Source of the DNA: Bacteroidota bacterium
GTDB lineage: Bacteria; Bacteroidota; Rhodothermia; Balneolales; Balneolaceae
Length of the DNA: 6,120 nucleotides
Direction: 5' to 3'
Assembly: GCA_024635465.1 (NCBI GenBank)
Contig: JAGXIS010000110.1
Coordinates: 1-6,120 of the forward strand
The notes under the pieces were generated by a model. The model had not been told where the DNA came from and did not search any database. It was given only the letters and a program-made list of their open reading frames with translations. The position numbers and the translations under genes are program-made. The stretch's first letter is position 1. Each line of letters begins with the position of its first letter. Shown piece after piece: positions 1 to 6,120 of the stretch.

Positions 1-321
1 ATGCACTGCAATCAATCCTGTTTTTCCTGAGATCATTTTAAGCGCATTTCGAATTGAATCCTGCCGCTCTTTACCCCCTTCAACAACCACAGTTCTGATT
101 TTTGGAAAGATTCGCTTCAATATTTCACGAGTCGGCTCTACATACGCGCCGGATGTGGATACAATCACCTCACCCAATCCGGATACATTTTTAAATCGTG
201 TCAACGTAAGCTCGAGAATTGTTTTTCCCGAAATCTTCAGGTAGGGCTTAGGAGTCTCCCCCCCTATTCGTTCGCCTGCTCCCGCAGCAGGTATGATTAA
301 AGCCAGCTGTTGATTGTCCAC
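1..321 (-). CDS. ispD: 2-C-methyl-D-erythritol 4-phosphate cytidylyltransferase, N-terminal 107 residues (runs off left edge)
   Basis: IspD joins CTP and 2-C-methyl-D-erythritol 4-phosphate to give CDP-methylerythritol, the third step of the cytosolic non-mevalonate isoprenoid pathway. Visible residues: the nucleotide-binding loop IIPAAGAGERIGG (9-21), then PKPYL (24-28), where the family usually has PKQYL, and GGKERQDSI (82-90), the conserved G-G-x-x-R-Q-x-S segment. The window ends at the His of the usual A-V-H-D motif, so roughly the first half of a protein of about 230 residues is present. An in-frame TGA at 331-333 leaves GTG at 321 as the only reasonable start, and it places the first strand where the family has it. 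It lies 16 bp after queA in the same direction, so co-transcription is likely although the pathways are unrelated. The related TarI/other cytidylyltransferases share the fold, but the motifs fit IspD best. Confidence 0.87.
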   Translation of the reverse strand, partial: MDNQQLALIIPAAGAGERIGGETPKPYLKISGKTILELTLTRFKNVSGLGEVIVSTSGAYVEPTREILKRIFPKIRTVVVEGGKERQDSIRNALKMISGKTGLIAVH

Positions 322-337
322 GATTTTTGTTCAGTTG

Positions 338-1384
338 TTATAGAATCAGCATTGCATCGCCGAAAGAGAAAAATTTGTAATCCTTCTCGAGTGCTTCCTT
401 GTAGGAGCTTTTGATATACTCAAAACCACCGAAAGCAGCCGCAAGCATCAGCAATGTCGACTCCGGCCGATGAAAGTTAGTGATCACTGCTTCTGTGATT
501 TTAAAATTGTAATCCGGGTAGATAAATTTGTCTGTCCAACCGGTTCCTTCCTTCGACATGCCACTGGCCATCACACTGGTCTCGATCACTCTTACCGCAG
601 AAGTCCCGCAAGCAACAACTTTGTGCTTTTTACTCTTGAGTGCTTCGTTGATACGGTCAGATGATTCTTTTGAGATGTAATAATTCTCAGAGTCCATTCT
701 GTGTTTTGTAAGATCTTCCACCTCTACCGGACGAAACGTACCCCATCCAATGTGAAGCGTCACGGGAACAAAATCAACTCCTTTTTTCGTCAGTTTGGCA
801 ACCAACTCATCGGTGAAATGCATCCCGGCTGTAGGAGCGGCGACTGCACCTCTCTCCTTGGCAAAAATTGTTTGATAACTCTCCTTATCAGAATCTTTTG
901 GCTCTCTTTCAATATAAGGAGGCAACGGCATATCCCCGATTTCATCCAGACGCTCATAGAGATCTTCATTGGGTCCGTCATAAAGAAAACGAATGGTTCT
1001 TCCGCGAGATGTGGTATTATCCACAACTTCAGCCATCAGGTCTTCTCCAAAATAGAGTTTATTTCCAATTCTGATTTTACGGGCAGGTTCAACAAGTACA
1101 TCCCACAACATATTTTCAGGCTGCAGTTCTCTCAATAGAAAAACTTCAATATCTGCTTCTGTTTTCTCTTTTTTCCCCTTCAATTTAGCAGGAAACACTT
1201 TGGTGTTATTATAAACGACAACATCACCCTCATTGAGGTATTTGTGTATTTCAGAGAATTTTTCGTGCTTGATACTTTTATCTTCACGATTCAAAACCAT
1301 TAATTTAGAACTGTCTCTCGGGCTCCGTGGTTCTTCAGGTACATTAAATTCATCGATTTCAAACTTGAAATCTGTCAATTTCAT
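338..1384 (-). CDS. queA: S-adenosylmethionine:tRNA ribosyltransferase-isomerase
   Basis: QueA transfers and isomerises the ribosyl part of S-adenosylmethionine onto 7-aminomethyl-7-deazaguanine at the tRNA wobble position, giving epoxyqueuosine in cytosolic queuosine synthesis. The 348-residue protein is full length (E. coli has about 356). Signatures in order: MKLTDFKFEI at the N-terminus, YNNTKVFPAKL (58-68), MPLPPYIER (152-160), GAVAAPTAGMHFT (179-191), HIGWGTFRPV (211-220), TNFHRPESTLLML (302-314) and the C-terminal YKFFSFGDAMLI (336-347). I place the start at ATG 1384, since MKLTDF aligns with the normal family start; an in-frame TTG at 1390 would add two residues. No Shine-Dalgarno is seen. 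It is the first gene of a leftward pair with ispD and is divergent from the secreted-protein gene at 1905. Confidence 0.97.
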   Translation of the reverse strand: MKLTDFKFEIDEFNVPEEPRSPRDSSKLMVLNREDKSIKHEKFSEIHKYLNEGDVVVYNNTKVFPAKLKGKKEKTEADIEVFLLRELQPENMLWDVLVEPARKIRIGNKLYFGEDLMAEVVDNTTSRGRTIRFLYDGPNEDLYERLDEIGDMPLPPYIEREPKDSDKESYQTIFAKERGAVAAPTAGMHFTDELVAKLTKKGVDFVPVTLHIGWGTFRPVEVEDLTKHRMDSENYYISKESSDRINEALKSKKHKVVACGTSAVRVIETSVMASGMSKEGTGWTDKFIYPDYNFKITEAVITNFHRPESTLLMLAAAFGGFEYIKSSYKEALEKDYKFFSFGDAMLIL

Positions 1385-1497
1385 TTTCAAAATAAGTAGA
1401 AATTTGATTAATATTTGACATCAGGTAAAGCTCAATAATATGCGTATTTTTTAACCAAATTACAAGCTTAGAAAGTGAGATGTGAGACATTCTAATA

Positions 1498-1607
1498 ATT
1501 GCGTCATCCTGATGGATATCAGGATCTCCAGGTTTATGAGTTCAATATGATGAATAGATTTTGCAGAACCCACTGCCTTGAGATCCTGAAATAAATTCAG
1601 GAGGACG
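1498..1607. repeat. Palindromic intergenic repeat, copy 1
   Basis: This 110-bp element matches copy 2 (176 bp downstream) at 107 of 110 positions by hand alignment; differences are at 1506, 1545 and 1552. It is an inverted repeat: GTCATCCTGA at the left end pairs with TCAGGAGGAC at the right end (one mismatch), and an inner TCAGGATCTC pairs with GAGATCCTGA. Between the arms is an unpaired centre of about 50 bp. The arms resemble the CCTGAATTTATTTCAGGATCTC-type dispersed palindromes that I recall from many bacterial genomes. No transposase or clear target duplication is next to it. It is probably a non-autonomous palindromic or REP/MITE-like element. Confidence 0.85.
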
Positions 1608-1653
1608 TCGTGGTGTTGTATGACGTGTTGAGGCAGGATGACCTGATGAGGCA

Positions 1654-1668
1654 GGTTGGCAACCAACC
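1654..1668. repeat. Small perfect hairpin in the repeat linker
   Basis: GGTTGG (1654-1659) and CCAACC (1663-1668) form a perfect 6-bp stem with a 3-nt CAA loop. It is followed by AAAAT rather than a T-run on the plus strand, so it does not look like a rightward terminator. It sits just after two copies of TGAGGCAGG (1629-1637 and 1647-1655), between the two palindromic elements. A function is not evident. Confidence 0.4.
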
Positions 1669-1673
1669 AAAAT

Positions 1674-1787
1674 ATTGCGTCCTCCTGATGGATATCAGGA
1701 TCTCCAGGTTTATGAGTTCAGTATGATCAATAGATTTTGCAGAACCCACTGCCTTGAGATCCTGAAATAAATTCAGGAGGACGCAAT
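1674..1787. repeat. Palindromic intergenic repeat, copy 2, with intact ends
   Basis: This is the more complete copy. Its termini are a perfect 15-bp inverted repeat: ATTGCGTCCTCCTGA (1674-1688) against TCAGGAGGACGCAAT (1773-1787). A second inner pair, TCAGGATCTC (1695-1704) with GAGATCCTGA (1756-1765), continues the stem after a short asymmetric bulge. The centre contains TGATCA where copy 1 has TGATGA. RNA from either strand could fold into a long stem. It lies about 120 bp upstream of the ATG at 1905, too far upstream to be part of a short leader if the TATAAT box at 1860 is the promoter. Confidence 0.88.
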
Positions 1788-1823
1788 TGTTATGTACATC
1801 CCACTGATAGCTGAAAACTAAAA

Positions 1824-1859
1824 CCCTCTTCACTCCTTTCACTTCTTTCGCTTTTTCTG
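1824..1859 (+). repeat. Pyrimidine tract with a 9-nt period
   Basis: Apart from single purines at 1832, 1841, 1850 and 1859, every base from 1824 to 1858 is C or T. The purines are exactly 9 bases apart. The units read CACTCCTTT, CACTTCTTT, CGCTTTTTC and a partial fourth. This looks like a decayed 9-bp tandem repeat. It abuts the TATAAT box and spans the -35 position of the gene at 1905, so length or sequence changes could affect that promoter. This last point is inference. Confidence 0.55.
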
Positions 1860-1865
1860 TATAAT
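1837..1865 (+). promoter_or_regulatory. Possible promoter for the 1905 operon
   Basis: TATAAT at 1860-1865 is a perfect sigma-70-type -10 hexamer. At the ideal 17-bp spacing lies TTTCAC (1837-1842), which matches TTGACA at only three of six positions. The ATG follows 39 bases after the box, allowing a leader of roughly 30 nt. Bacteroidota main promoters follow a different consensus (TTTG/TAnnTTTG), so if the host belongs there this match could be chance. Confidence 0.3.
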
Positions 1866-1904
1866 TAATACGCAACACCCTCGTTTGTTAAGAAACTCGA
1901 TCCT

Positions 1905-2408
1905 ATGACAAAAAAACTTTCCCTTTTAGCAATTCTATTTTTCTCTACGACACTCATCGCGGAAGCGCAATTGAGAAAAGATCTGACGTACCAACCTGAG
2001 GTATATTCTGCTTCTGTCATGCATTCGGGCAATCAAAACGCACCGGGGAGCTGGATGAATCTACTCAACATGACCATGAGCCACTCCTACTCCATGAATT
2101 TCAGTAATTTTGGCGGGAAGACACAAAATTTGAATGCCTACACAAACCACATGTTTTTTGACATCAGTGACAGAATGAAAGCACAAGTGGATGTCTCACT
2201 GCTTCACTCCCCTTTTGGCAATAGTTTCATGAACAATGATAACCTGGGAACACAAATTATCGTTGATCAGGCCAGGCTCGATTTTAAACTCACTGAAAAT
2301 TCGTCCATTTCATTTCAATTCTCTCAAAGACCTGCTTATTACGGCATGAGTCCATACGGAAGAGGCAACAGCTTCTCACCTTATCATAGAATGTATCCAG
2401 GATTTTAA
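1905..2408 (+). CDS. Secreted or outer-membrane protein of unknown function
   Basis: I do not recognise a family. The 167-residue product opens with a clear Sec signal peptide: basic MTKK, a hydrophobic core at 5-18 (LSLLAILFFSTTLI), and an A-E-A/Q signal peptidase I site after residue 21, leaving N-terminal Gln. The mature part has no further membrane helix. It is rich in Ser, Asn and aromatic residues and unusually rich in Met (10 in about 146), with a cluster MNLLNMTMSHSYSMNF near 51-66. Alternating polar/hydrophobic stretches such as AQVDVSLLHS and ARLDFKLTENSSISFQFSQ suggest beta strands, and the chain ends in Phe, as many outer-membrane barrel proteins do. At this length it could be a small barrel or a periplasmic beta protein. 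It is the first gene of the rightward operon, 6 bp before the LytR_C gene, which supports an envelope role. Confidence 0.8.
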   Translation: MTKKLSLLAILFFSTTLIAEAQLRKDLTYQPEVYSASVMHSGNQNAPGSWMNLLNMTMSHSYSMNFSNFGGKTQNLNAYTNHMFFDISDRMKAQVDVSLLHSPFGNSFMNNDNLGTQIIVDQARLDFKLTENSSISFQFSQRPAYYGMSPYGRGNSFSPYHRMYPGF

Positions 2409-2414
2409 AACTGA

Positions 2415-2870
2415 ATGCCAAAAAAAGATTCAGAAAACAACCCTAATCATCTTCTGTTAAACGCTGCAATCAGTTTTCTTGGTGTTTTATTGCTTATTTT
2501 ACTCTTCGCTATAGGAACCAGGATGCTCTATCCACGAATAATGGCCGAAAGAGAGACCGTTGATCCGGCTTTGATCAGTACAATCATTCAACTGGAAGTA
2601 CTGAACGGTTGTGGAGTAGCGGGCATCGCCACTCAGTTTACGGACAAGCTCCGGGAATACGGTTTTGATGTTGTTGAAAGCGGGAATTTTGATCACTTTA
2701 ATGTAGAGGAGAGTTTTGTGATTTCACGAAGCGGACAGATGGAAAATGCGCGCCGGGTTGCGGAAGCGATCGGTATCGCAGAACAAAATGTTCTAATAGA
2801 ATCATCTCCTGACTTCTATCTTGATGTAACCTTAGTAATTGGCTCAGACTTTGAGTCACTAAATCTTTAA
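2415..2870 (+). CDS. Membrane-anchored LytR C-terminal (LytR_C) domain protein
   Basis: The 151-residue protein has a short charged N-terminus (MPKKDSENN), one transmembrane helix at about 13-35 (core FLGVLLLILLFAIG), a linker, and a LytR_C-type domain from about 57 to 147. The domain signature is QLEVLNGCGVAGIA (59-72), matching the family pattern V-E-V-L-N-G-x-G-V-A-G-L-A, and it ends with DVTLVIGSDF, matching the usual D-V-T-V-I-L-G. The catalytic LytR-CpsA-Psr domain that often precedes LytR_C is absent, so this is a stand-alone copy probably exposed outside the inner membrane. In other proteins the domain is linked to cell-envelope work; its exact job here is unknown. The start is forced by a TGA codon directly before the ATG. 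It lies 6 bp after the secreted-protein gene and 9 bp before rsfS. Confidence 0.82.
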   Translation: MPKKDSENNPNHLLLNAAISFLGVLLLILLFAIGTRMLYPRIMAERETVDPALISTIIQLEVLNGCGVAGIATQFTDKLREYGFDVVESGNFDHFNVEESFVISRSGQMENARRVAEAIGIAEQNVLIESSPDFYLDVTLVIGSDFESLNL

Positions 2871-2879
2871 ATTACGCCT

Positions 2880-3293
2880 ATGACACAATCTCCAAATACA
2901 ACCCAATCGACATTTTCAACCGACTTTGAAAATAAATCGGCAGATTCTGAACAACTTATCCAATTGATCACAGAGGGACTCCTTGAAAAAAAGGGAAAAG
3001 ATATTAAAGTTTTGGATGTACGGGACCTGACCACCCTGACGGATTATTTTGTGATCTGTCACGGTTCTTCAGATACCCAGATTGGAGCACTGGCAAACAG
3101 TGCAATGGAGAAAGTAAAAGAGAACATTGGCGAAAATGTCTGGCAGCGTGAGGGTCTCGATGCCAGAAGATGGATCATTCTGGATTACGTCAATGTTGTT
3201 GTGCATATTTTCAGTGAAGAGAAAAGAGAATATTATGGCATTGAAAGAATGTGGAACGATGCCAAAATTACTGAGATCTCTGATCCTGAATAG
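2880..3293 (+). CDS. rsfS: Ribosome silencing factor RsfS
   Basis: RsfS (RsfA/Iojap family) binds protein uL14 on the free 50S subunit and blocks joining with 30S, lowering translation when nutrients are scarce. Family marks in the 137-residue product: KVLDVRDLTTLTDYFVICHG (43-62), SSDTQIGAL (63-71), W-x-x-L-D-Y followed by VVVHIF (98-111), and REYYGIERMW (116-125). The position usually read as DYGDVVVH is DYVNVVVH here. The protein is slightly longer than the usual 105-120 residues because of a polar N-terminal extension of about 22 residues. The first ATG after the upstream stop was chosen; no Shine-Dalgarno is visible. Closely follows the LytR_C gene, so probably the third gene of that transcript. 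Confidence 0.95.
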   Translation: MTQSPNTTQSTFSTDFENKSADSEQLIQLITEGLLEKKGKDIKVLDVRDLTTLTDYFVICHGSSDTQIGALANSAMEKVKENIGENVWQREGLDARRWIILDYVNVVVHIFSEEKREYYGIERMWNDAKITEISDPE

Positions 3294-3401
3294 ACGTCAA
3301 CTTTCATCAGGATTAAAACGATGATTTCAAGGTTCCTACATATCGGGAAAATCTCTGTTTCACAAACCCTGTAATCCATTTCACTCTCCGGCACTTTCGC
3401 A

Positions 3402-6120
3402 TTGAAAAAAATCGAATCATATCCGGTAAAACTATTTTGGGTTACGATTGTAGCCGCAATCGTTTCATACGGGATTTTTGAATTTACATATCGCATCAGC
3501 TCCTCAGCCGGTACCATTGACAGTGACTCCATTGAGAACACCCTCGACAATAGTGTCGAGCTCTTCAATCAACTCTCTCTCCATTTAAATGAACGATCAG
3601 AAGAGTTAAAAACACTTCTAACTCAGGCCATTGAAAATGAACAGAATCGAAATGCCATACACAACCGACTGTCTCAAACAGATTTATGGGGTGTTACGGT
3701 TCTTAAAAATGCACAAGTTTGGCTTTGGGATGGCTACACCCTCACTCAACCCCGACTACTGGGAGATCTGACTCAAGAAGAGCCGAGGACCACCGTTGTA
3801 TCTCACAATAACGTTACATTGCTGCTTCGAAGTGAAATCTTCGAGATTGAAGAAGATTCCTACACACTGTTAACCGCGATACGGTTGGCCCAATTTGTAG
3901 ATCTGCCTTATATCAAAGATTCCGACTATTCTCTGGCTGAGCATCCTGACCTTCAGGTGAACCTGCCGGTTGAGTTTCTTTTTTTTGAACCCGTTCCCAA
4001 TGATGCTTATTCAAAATCCCTTTCCATTCCCGAATCCGGTGAGGTGGGTTCTGTTTACATCCCCATTTCGGAAATTGAACAGTTTCAAACCATCCGATCC
4101 GCAAAACTGAGTCTTTTCAGAATCCTCTTTATTACCCTCCTGTTATTAATTATTTATTCCGGAGCATTAAAGTATTCGCTGAATGAAAAACGGCTTGATA
4201 TTTTATGGACGATCTTGTTTCTACTGATCATTTTGTGGCTATCTAATCTTATTTTTGATATAACAGGATCGATTAGCTCCTCTATAGTTTTGGTCAATGC
4301 CGGATATGACATGGAAGCCATTCATTCACTGATTCGTTATGCCTTTAACGCAATCCTCCTTTTTCTTCTGTTCATCATCTTGCATAATGCACTCTCATTA
4401 ACCGGTAAAGCACTCCGGCATGAGAATCATTTTTTGACAATAGCTCTCTCTATTTTATTCGGGGCATTGGCTGTATCCTTTCTACTCTTTTTTACTCAAT
4501 CTACACAGTCGGTATTGTCATCAGGTACGATTCCACTTTCCGATCTTGAACTCACACCGAATTTACCTTCATTTCTGTTTACTCTCTTCTCAGCCATTTT
4601 TTTAGTTGCCGCTGCAGGCACTCTTTACACTCTTTGTTATCATATTTTTTCAAGTGAAGTGGATAAATCCGTCATCATCTCCGTCTTTTCACTGATTAGT
4701 TTCATCTGTTTCTACTTCCTTGCTGATCTTTTTATTGATTATGTACGATTTGTGAGTACTCTGCTCCTGATCAATATCGGCCTCTTTTCCATTATTTTGA
4801 GTGTGGCTCACTATCAGCATAAGAAGCAGGAGTTCTTCGAGCAAATGTCCGGCTTTAGAAAGTTGATTCTCATCGTTCTGCTACTATCATCAACGATTTA
4901 TTTTATTATCTGGAATGCCATGCAACCCAGACTGGATCAGGAGTTATTGCATCAGGTTAATGAATTTACTCAAGAAGAAACTGAATTTAGAACGGATGAA
5001 ATTCTTTTTCGACTTCTGACCAATATCGAAAATAATCTATCCCACTTTTCCCAGACGGATATTGACAATCGCAGCTCTTTTTTAATTAATCAGTTTCAGA
5101 GATCGGTGCTCAACCTGATTCGTGATGAGTGGAAAGGATACTCCTTTCACGTACGCCTGTTGACGGTAGACAGTAATGAAATCACAAACTTTTCAACGGC
5201 ATTGGATACACCGGTTTGGACTTCATTCTATGATACCAGATTAATGCTTCAATCCCACAGAGGTGAACAACTTCGGTGGCAGTCCAATCGGCCAATCATC
5301 TGGGATCGACCCACGGATCTTTCTGATAGATATACCGCTTTTAACCGGGGATGGATCCCCATTTATGATCCTGATGAACGAAATAATATCATCGCCTGGA
5401 TTGCCGGTGAAATCTATAGAGAGCGGTCTGATTATCAGAAGCCTTTGCGCGCAGTTCTCTCCGCTGAAAGCAGCAGGGAGTGGAAACAGAGCTTCTATCT
5501 GTCGGAATATTTGGGTGAACGTCTAATACGAAGCTCACTGAAAGGGATCTATTATGATCAGCCTCAATTCAACCGTCTGCCGGAACGTGAGCTGGAAATT
5601 GCGCTTCAGGATTCGATTACGTTTATCACCAACAACACTTCATCAGGATCATTCAGAGAGGTTTTAATCCGGACCGGTGAGAGAAGTATTATCAAAGCAA
5701 GTACACCTTATCCCGATTTCAATCATCACCTGTTTTCATTTTTTCGCCTGCAATTGATCATCACTTTTCTCGGACTCATCATTTTTATCCTCTTCTCTTT
5801 TGCAGGTTTCAGAGAATTCAGTCTCTTTGGTCAAAATATCAAGTTCAAAAACCGACTCATTGATGGGTTGGTTCTGGCTACAATTCTCTTCCTGACGGTC
5901 CAGATATTCGCAACACAATACACCGTAGGTACTCAAAATGAGAAAAATGTGGAGCGGGAGCTGCTGAATAATTTGGCCGTTGTTTCTGAAATACTCAAGG
6001 AAAAGTCGATCACCTCAACAACGATTCAGGCCGACAGTCTGATCGCTGATTTAACTACATCACTGAATACGGACCTCATTATCTATGATTATGAGTCGAT
6101 CTTCGCCTCAACCACTCCAC
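3402..6120 (+). CDS. Large polytopic sensor protein, probably a sensor histidine kinase (N-terminal 906 residues, open at right edge)
   Basis: One frame stays open from TTG 3402 to the window end. The preceding in-frame stop is TAA 3372-3374 and no ATG occurs until residue 304, so TTG (LKKIESYP) is the best start. By eye there are 11 membrane helices: TM1 11-26; TM2-TM9 at about 239-256, 267-285, 310-328, 344-364, 391-413, 424-445, 450-469 and 488-504; TM10 783-803; TM11 820-838. Basic loops (470-487 HYQHKKQ..., 804-819 ...KFKNRL) fit a cytosolic placement. This leaves three extracytoplasmic parts: 27-238 (starting with a likely coiled coil), 505-782, and 839 onward. The last contains NTDLIIYDYESIFASTTP, resembling the T-D-I-N-x-Y-D-x-x-G-x-x-x-A-S-S segment that precedes the last helix and kinase core in long Bacteroidota sensor kinases. 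The kinase domain itself lies beyond the window, so the output function is inferred. Confidence 0.7.
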   Translation, partial: MKKIESYPVKLFWVTIVAAIVSYGIFEFTYRISSSAGTIDSDSIENTLDNSVELFNQLSLHLNERSEELKTLLTQAIENEQNRNAIHNRLSQTDLWGVTVLKNAQVWLWDGYTLTQPRLLGDLTQEEPRTTVVSHNNVTLLLRSEIFEIEEDSYTLLTAIRLAQFVDLPYIKDSDYSLAEHPDLQVNLPVEFLFFEPVPNDAYSKSLSIPESGEVGSVYIPISEIEQFQTIRSAKLSLFRILFITLLLLIIYSGALKYSLNEKRLDILWTILFLLIILWLSNLIFDITGSISSSIVLVNAGYDMEAIHSLIRYAFNAILLFLLFIILHNALSLTGKALRHENHFLTIALSILFGALAVSFLLFFTQSTQSVLSSGTIPLSDLELTPNLPSFLFTLFSAIFLVAAAGTLYTLCYHIFSSEVDKSVIISVFSLISFICFYFLADLFIDYVRFVSTLLLINIGLFSIILSVAHYQHKKQEFFEQMSGFRKLILIVLLLSSTIYFIIWNAMQPRLDQELLHQVNEFTQEETEFRTDEILFRLLTNIENNLSHFSQTDIDNRSSFLINQFQRSVLNLIRDEWKGYSFHVRLLTVDSNEITNFSTALDTPVWTSFYDTRLMLQSHRGEQLRWQSNRPIIWDRPTDLSDRYTAFNRGWIPIYDPDERNNIIAWIAGEIYRERSDYQKPLRAVLSAESSREWKQSFYLSEYLGERLIRSSLKGIYYDQPQFNRLPERELEIALQDSITFITNNTSSGSFREVLIRTGERSIIKASTPYPDFNHHLFSFFRLQLIITFLGLIIFILFSFAGFREFSLFGQNIKFKNRLIDGLVLATILFLTVQIFATQYTVGTQNEKNVERELLNNLAVVSEILKEKSITSTTIQADSLIADLTTSLNTDLIIYDYESIFASTTP

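Larger units (their letters stand above)
1385..1904. other. Divergent gene-free region carrying repeats
   Basis: No convincing gene lies in these 520 bases. Open frames on the minus strand (1460-1666, 1597-1878) are translations of the palindromic repeats: both contain the same peptide (NLFQDLKAVGSAKSI) because the repeat occurs twice. From left to right the region holds an AT-rich stretch upstream of queA, a 7-bp tandem pair GTGAGAT/GTGAGAC (1475-1488), repeat copy 1, a 66-bp linker with a small hairpin, repeat copy 2, a periodic pyrimidine tract, and a TATAAT box. Promoters for both flanking operons must be in or near it. For queA, a weak minus-strand TTGAGC / 16 bp / TATTAA pair within the first 60 bp is the best I see, and I do not score it separately. 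Confidence 0.8.

Noticed and set aside
470..1138. Open frames on the plus strand across queA (470-664, 701-1138, 868-1074) and one on the minus strand in another frame (790-1026)
   Set aside because: They lie wholly inside queA, whose motifs are unambiguous; these are shadows.
1498..1787. Two repeats separated by a 66-bp unique linker, considered as a minimal CRISPR array
   Set aside because: The repeats are 110 bp and strongly palindromic, far longer than CRISPR repeats; there are only two and no cas genes are near.
1674..1787. Palindrome copy 2 considered as a transcription terminator
   Set aside because: It lies between divergent genes, so no transcript from either needs to end there, and no T-run follows the stem.
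1460..1878. Two overlapping minus-strand open frames (1460-1666 and 1597-1878) sharing a peptide
   Set aside because: Both are translations of the palindromic repeat; the shared peptide comes from the duplicated DNA element and the rest is low-complexity sequence from the pyrimidine tract. No domain or ribosome site supports them.
3321..3374. ATG-initiated 17-residue open frame between rsfS and the sensor gene
   Set aside because: Too short, no ribosome binding site, no recognisable character; chance is sufficient.
3233..3568. 111-codon minus-strand open frame
   Set aside because: It overlaps the well-supported 3' end of rsfS and the start of the sensor gene in the opposite direction and has no recognisable features.
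3913..5936. Open frames inside the sensor gene (3913-4104 minus, 5263-5526 plus, 5736-5936 minus)
   Set aside because: They lie within a single uninterrupted 906-codon frame with coherent membrane topology, so they are shadows.

Overview
The window looks like chromosomal DNA from a bacterium of the Bacteroidota/Balneolota (FCB) side of the tree. Four things point there. No start codon has a clear Shine-Dalgarno sequence. Two genes use non-ATG starts (GTG at 321, TTG at 3402), and a TTG lies just upstream of the queA ATG. The base composition is moderately AT-rich. The large sensor protein at the right resembles the long, multi-membrane sensor histidine kinases common in that group. The phylum is an inference; no rRNA or other marker is present to settle it.

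Layout: on the left, two genes are read leftwards. They are queA (tRNA queuosine synthesis) followed after 16 bp by ispD (isoprenoid precursor synthesis), which runs off the left edge. A 520-bp gene-free divergent region (1385-1904) follows. It holds two 110-bp near-identical palindromic repeat elements, a short hairpin, and a pyrimidine tract with a 9-nt period just before a TATAAT box. Everything right of it reads rightwards: a small secreted protein of unknown function (1905), a membrane-anchored LytR_C-domain protein (2415), the ribosome silencing factor rsfS (2880), and after a 108-bp gap a large polytopic sensor protein starting at TTG 3402 and open at the right edge.

The first three rightward genes are spaced by 6 and 9 bp and are probably one transcript. 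The sensor may be a fourth member, because no terminator hairpin is visible in the 108-bp gap. The set mixes housekeeping (queA, ispD, rsfS) with cell-envelope functions (secreted protein, LytR_C protein, sensor). I see no mobile-element genes, CRISPR, tRNA or rRNA, and no defence system. The parts most worth a second look are the palindromic repeat pair, the periodic tract, the unassigned secreted protein and the elaborate sensor.
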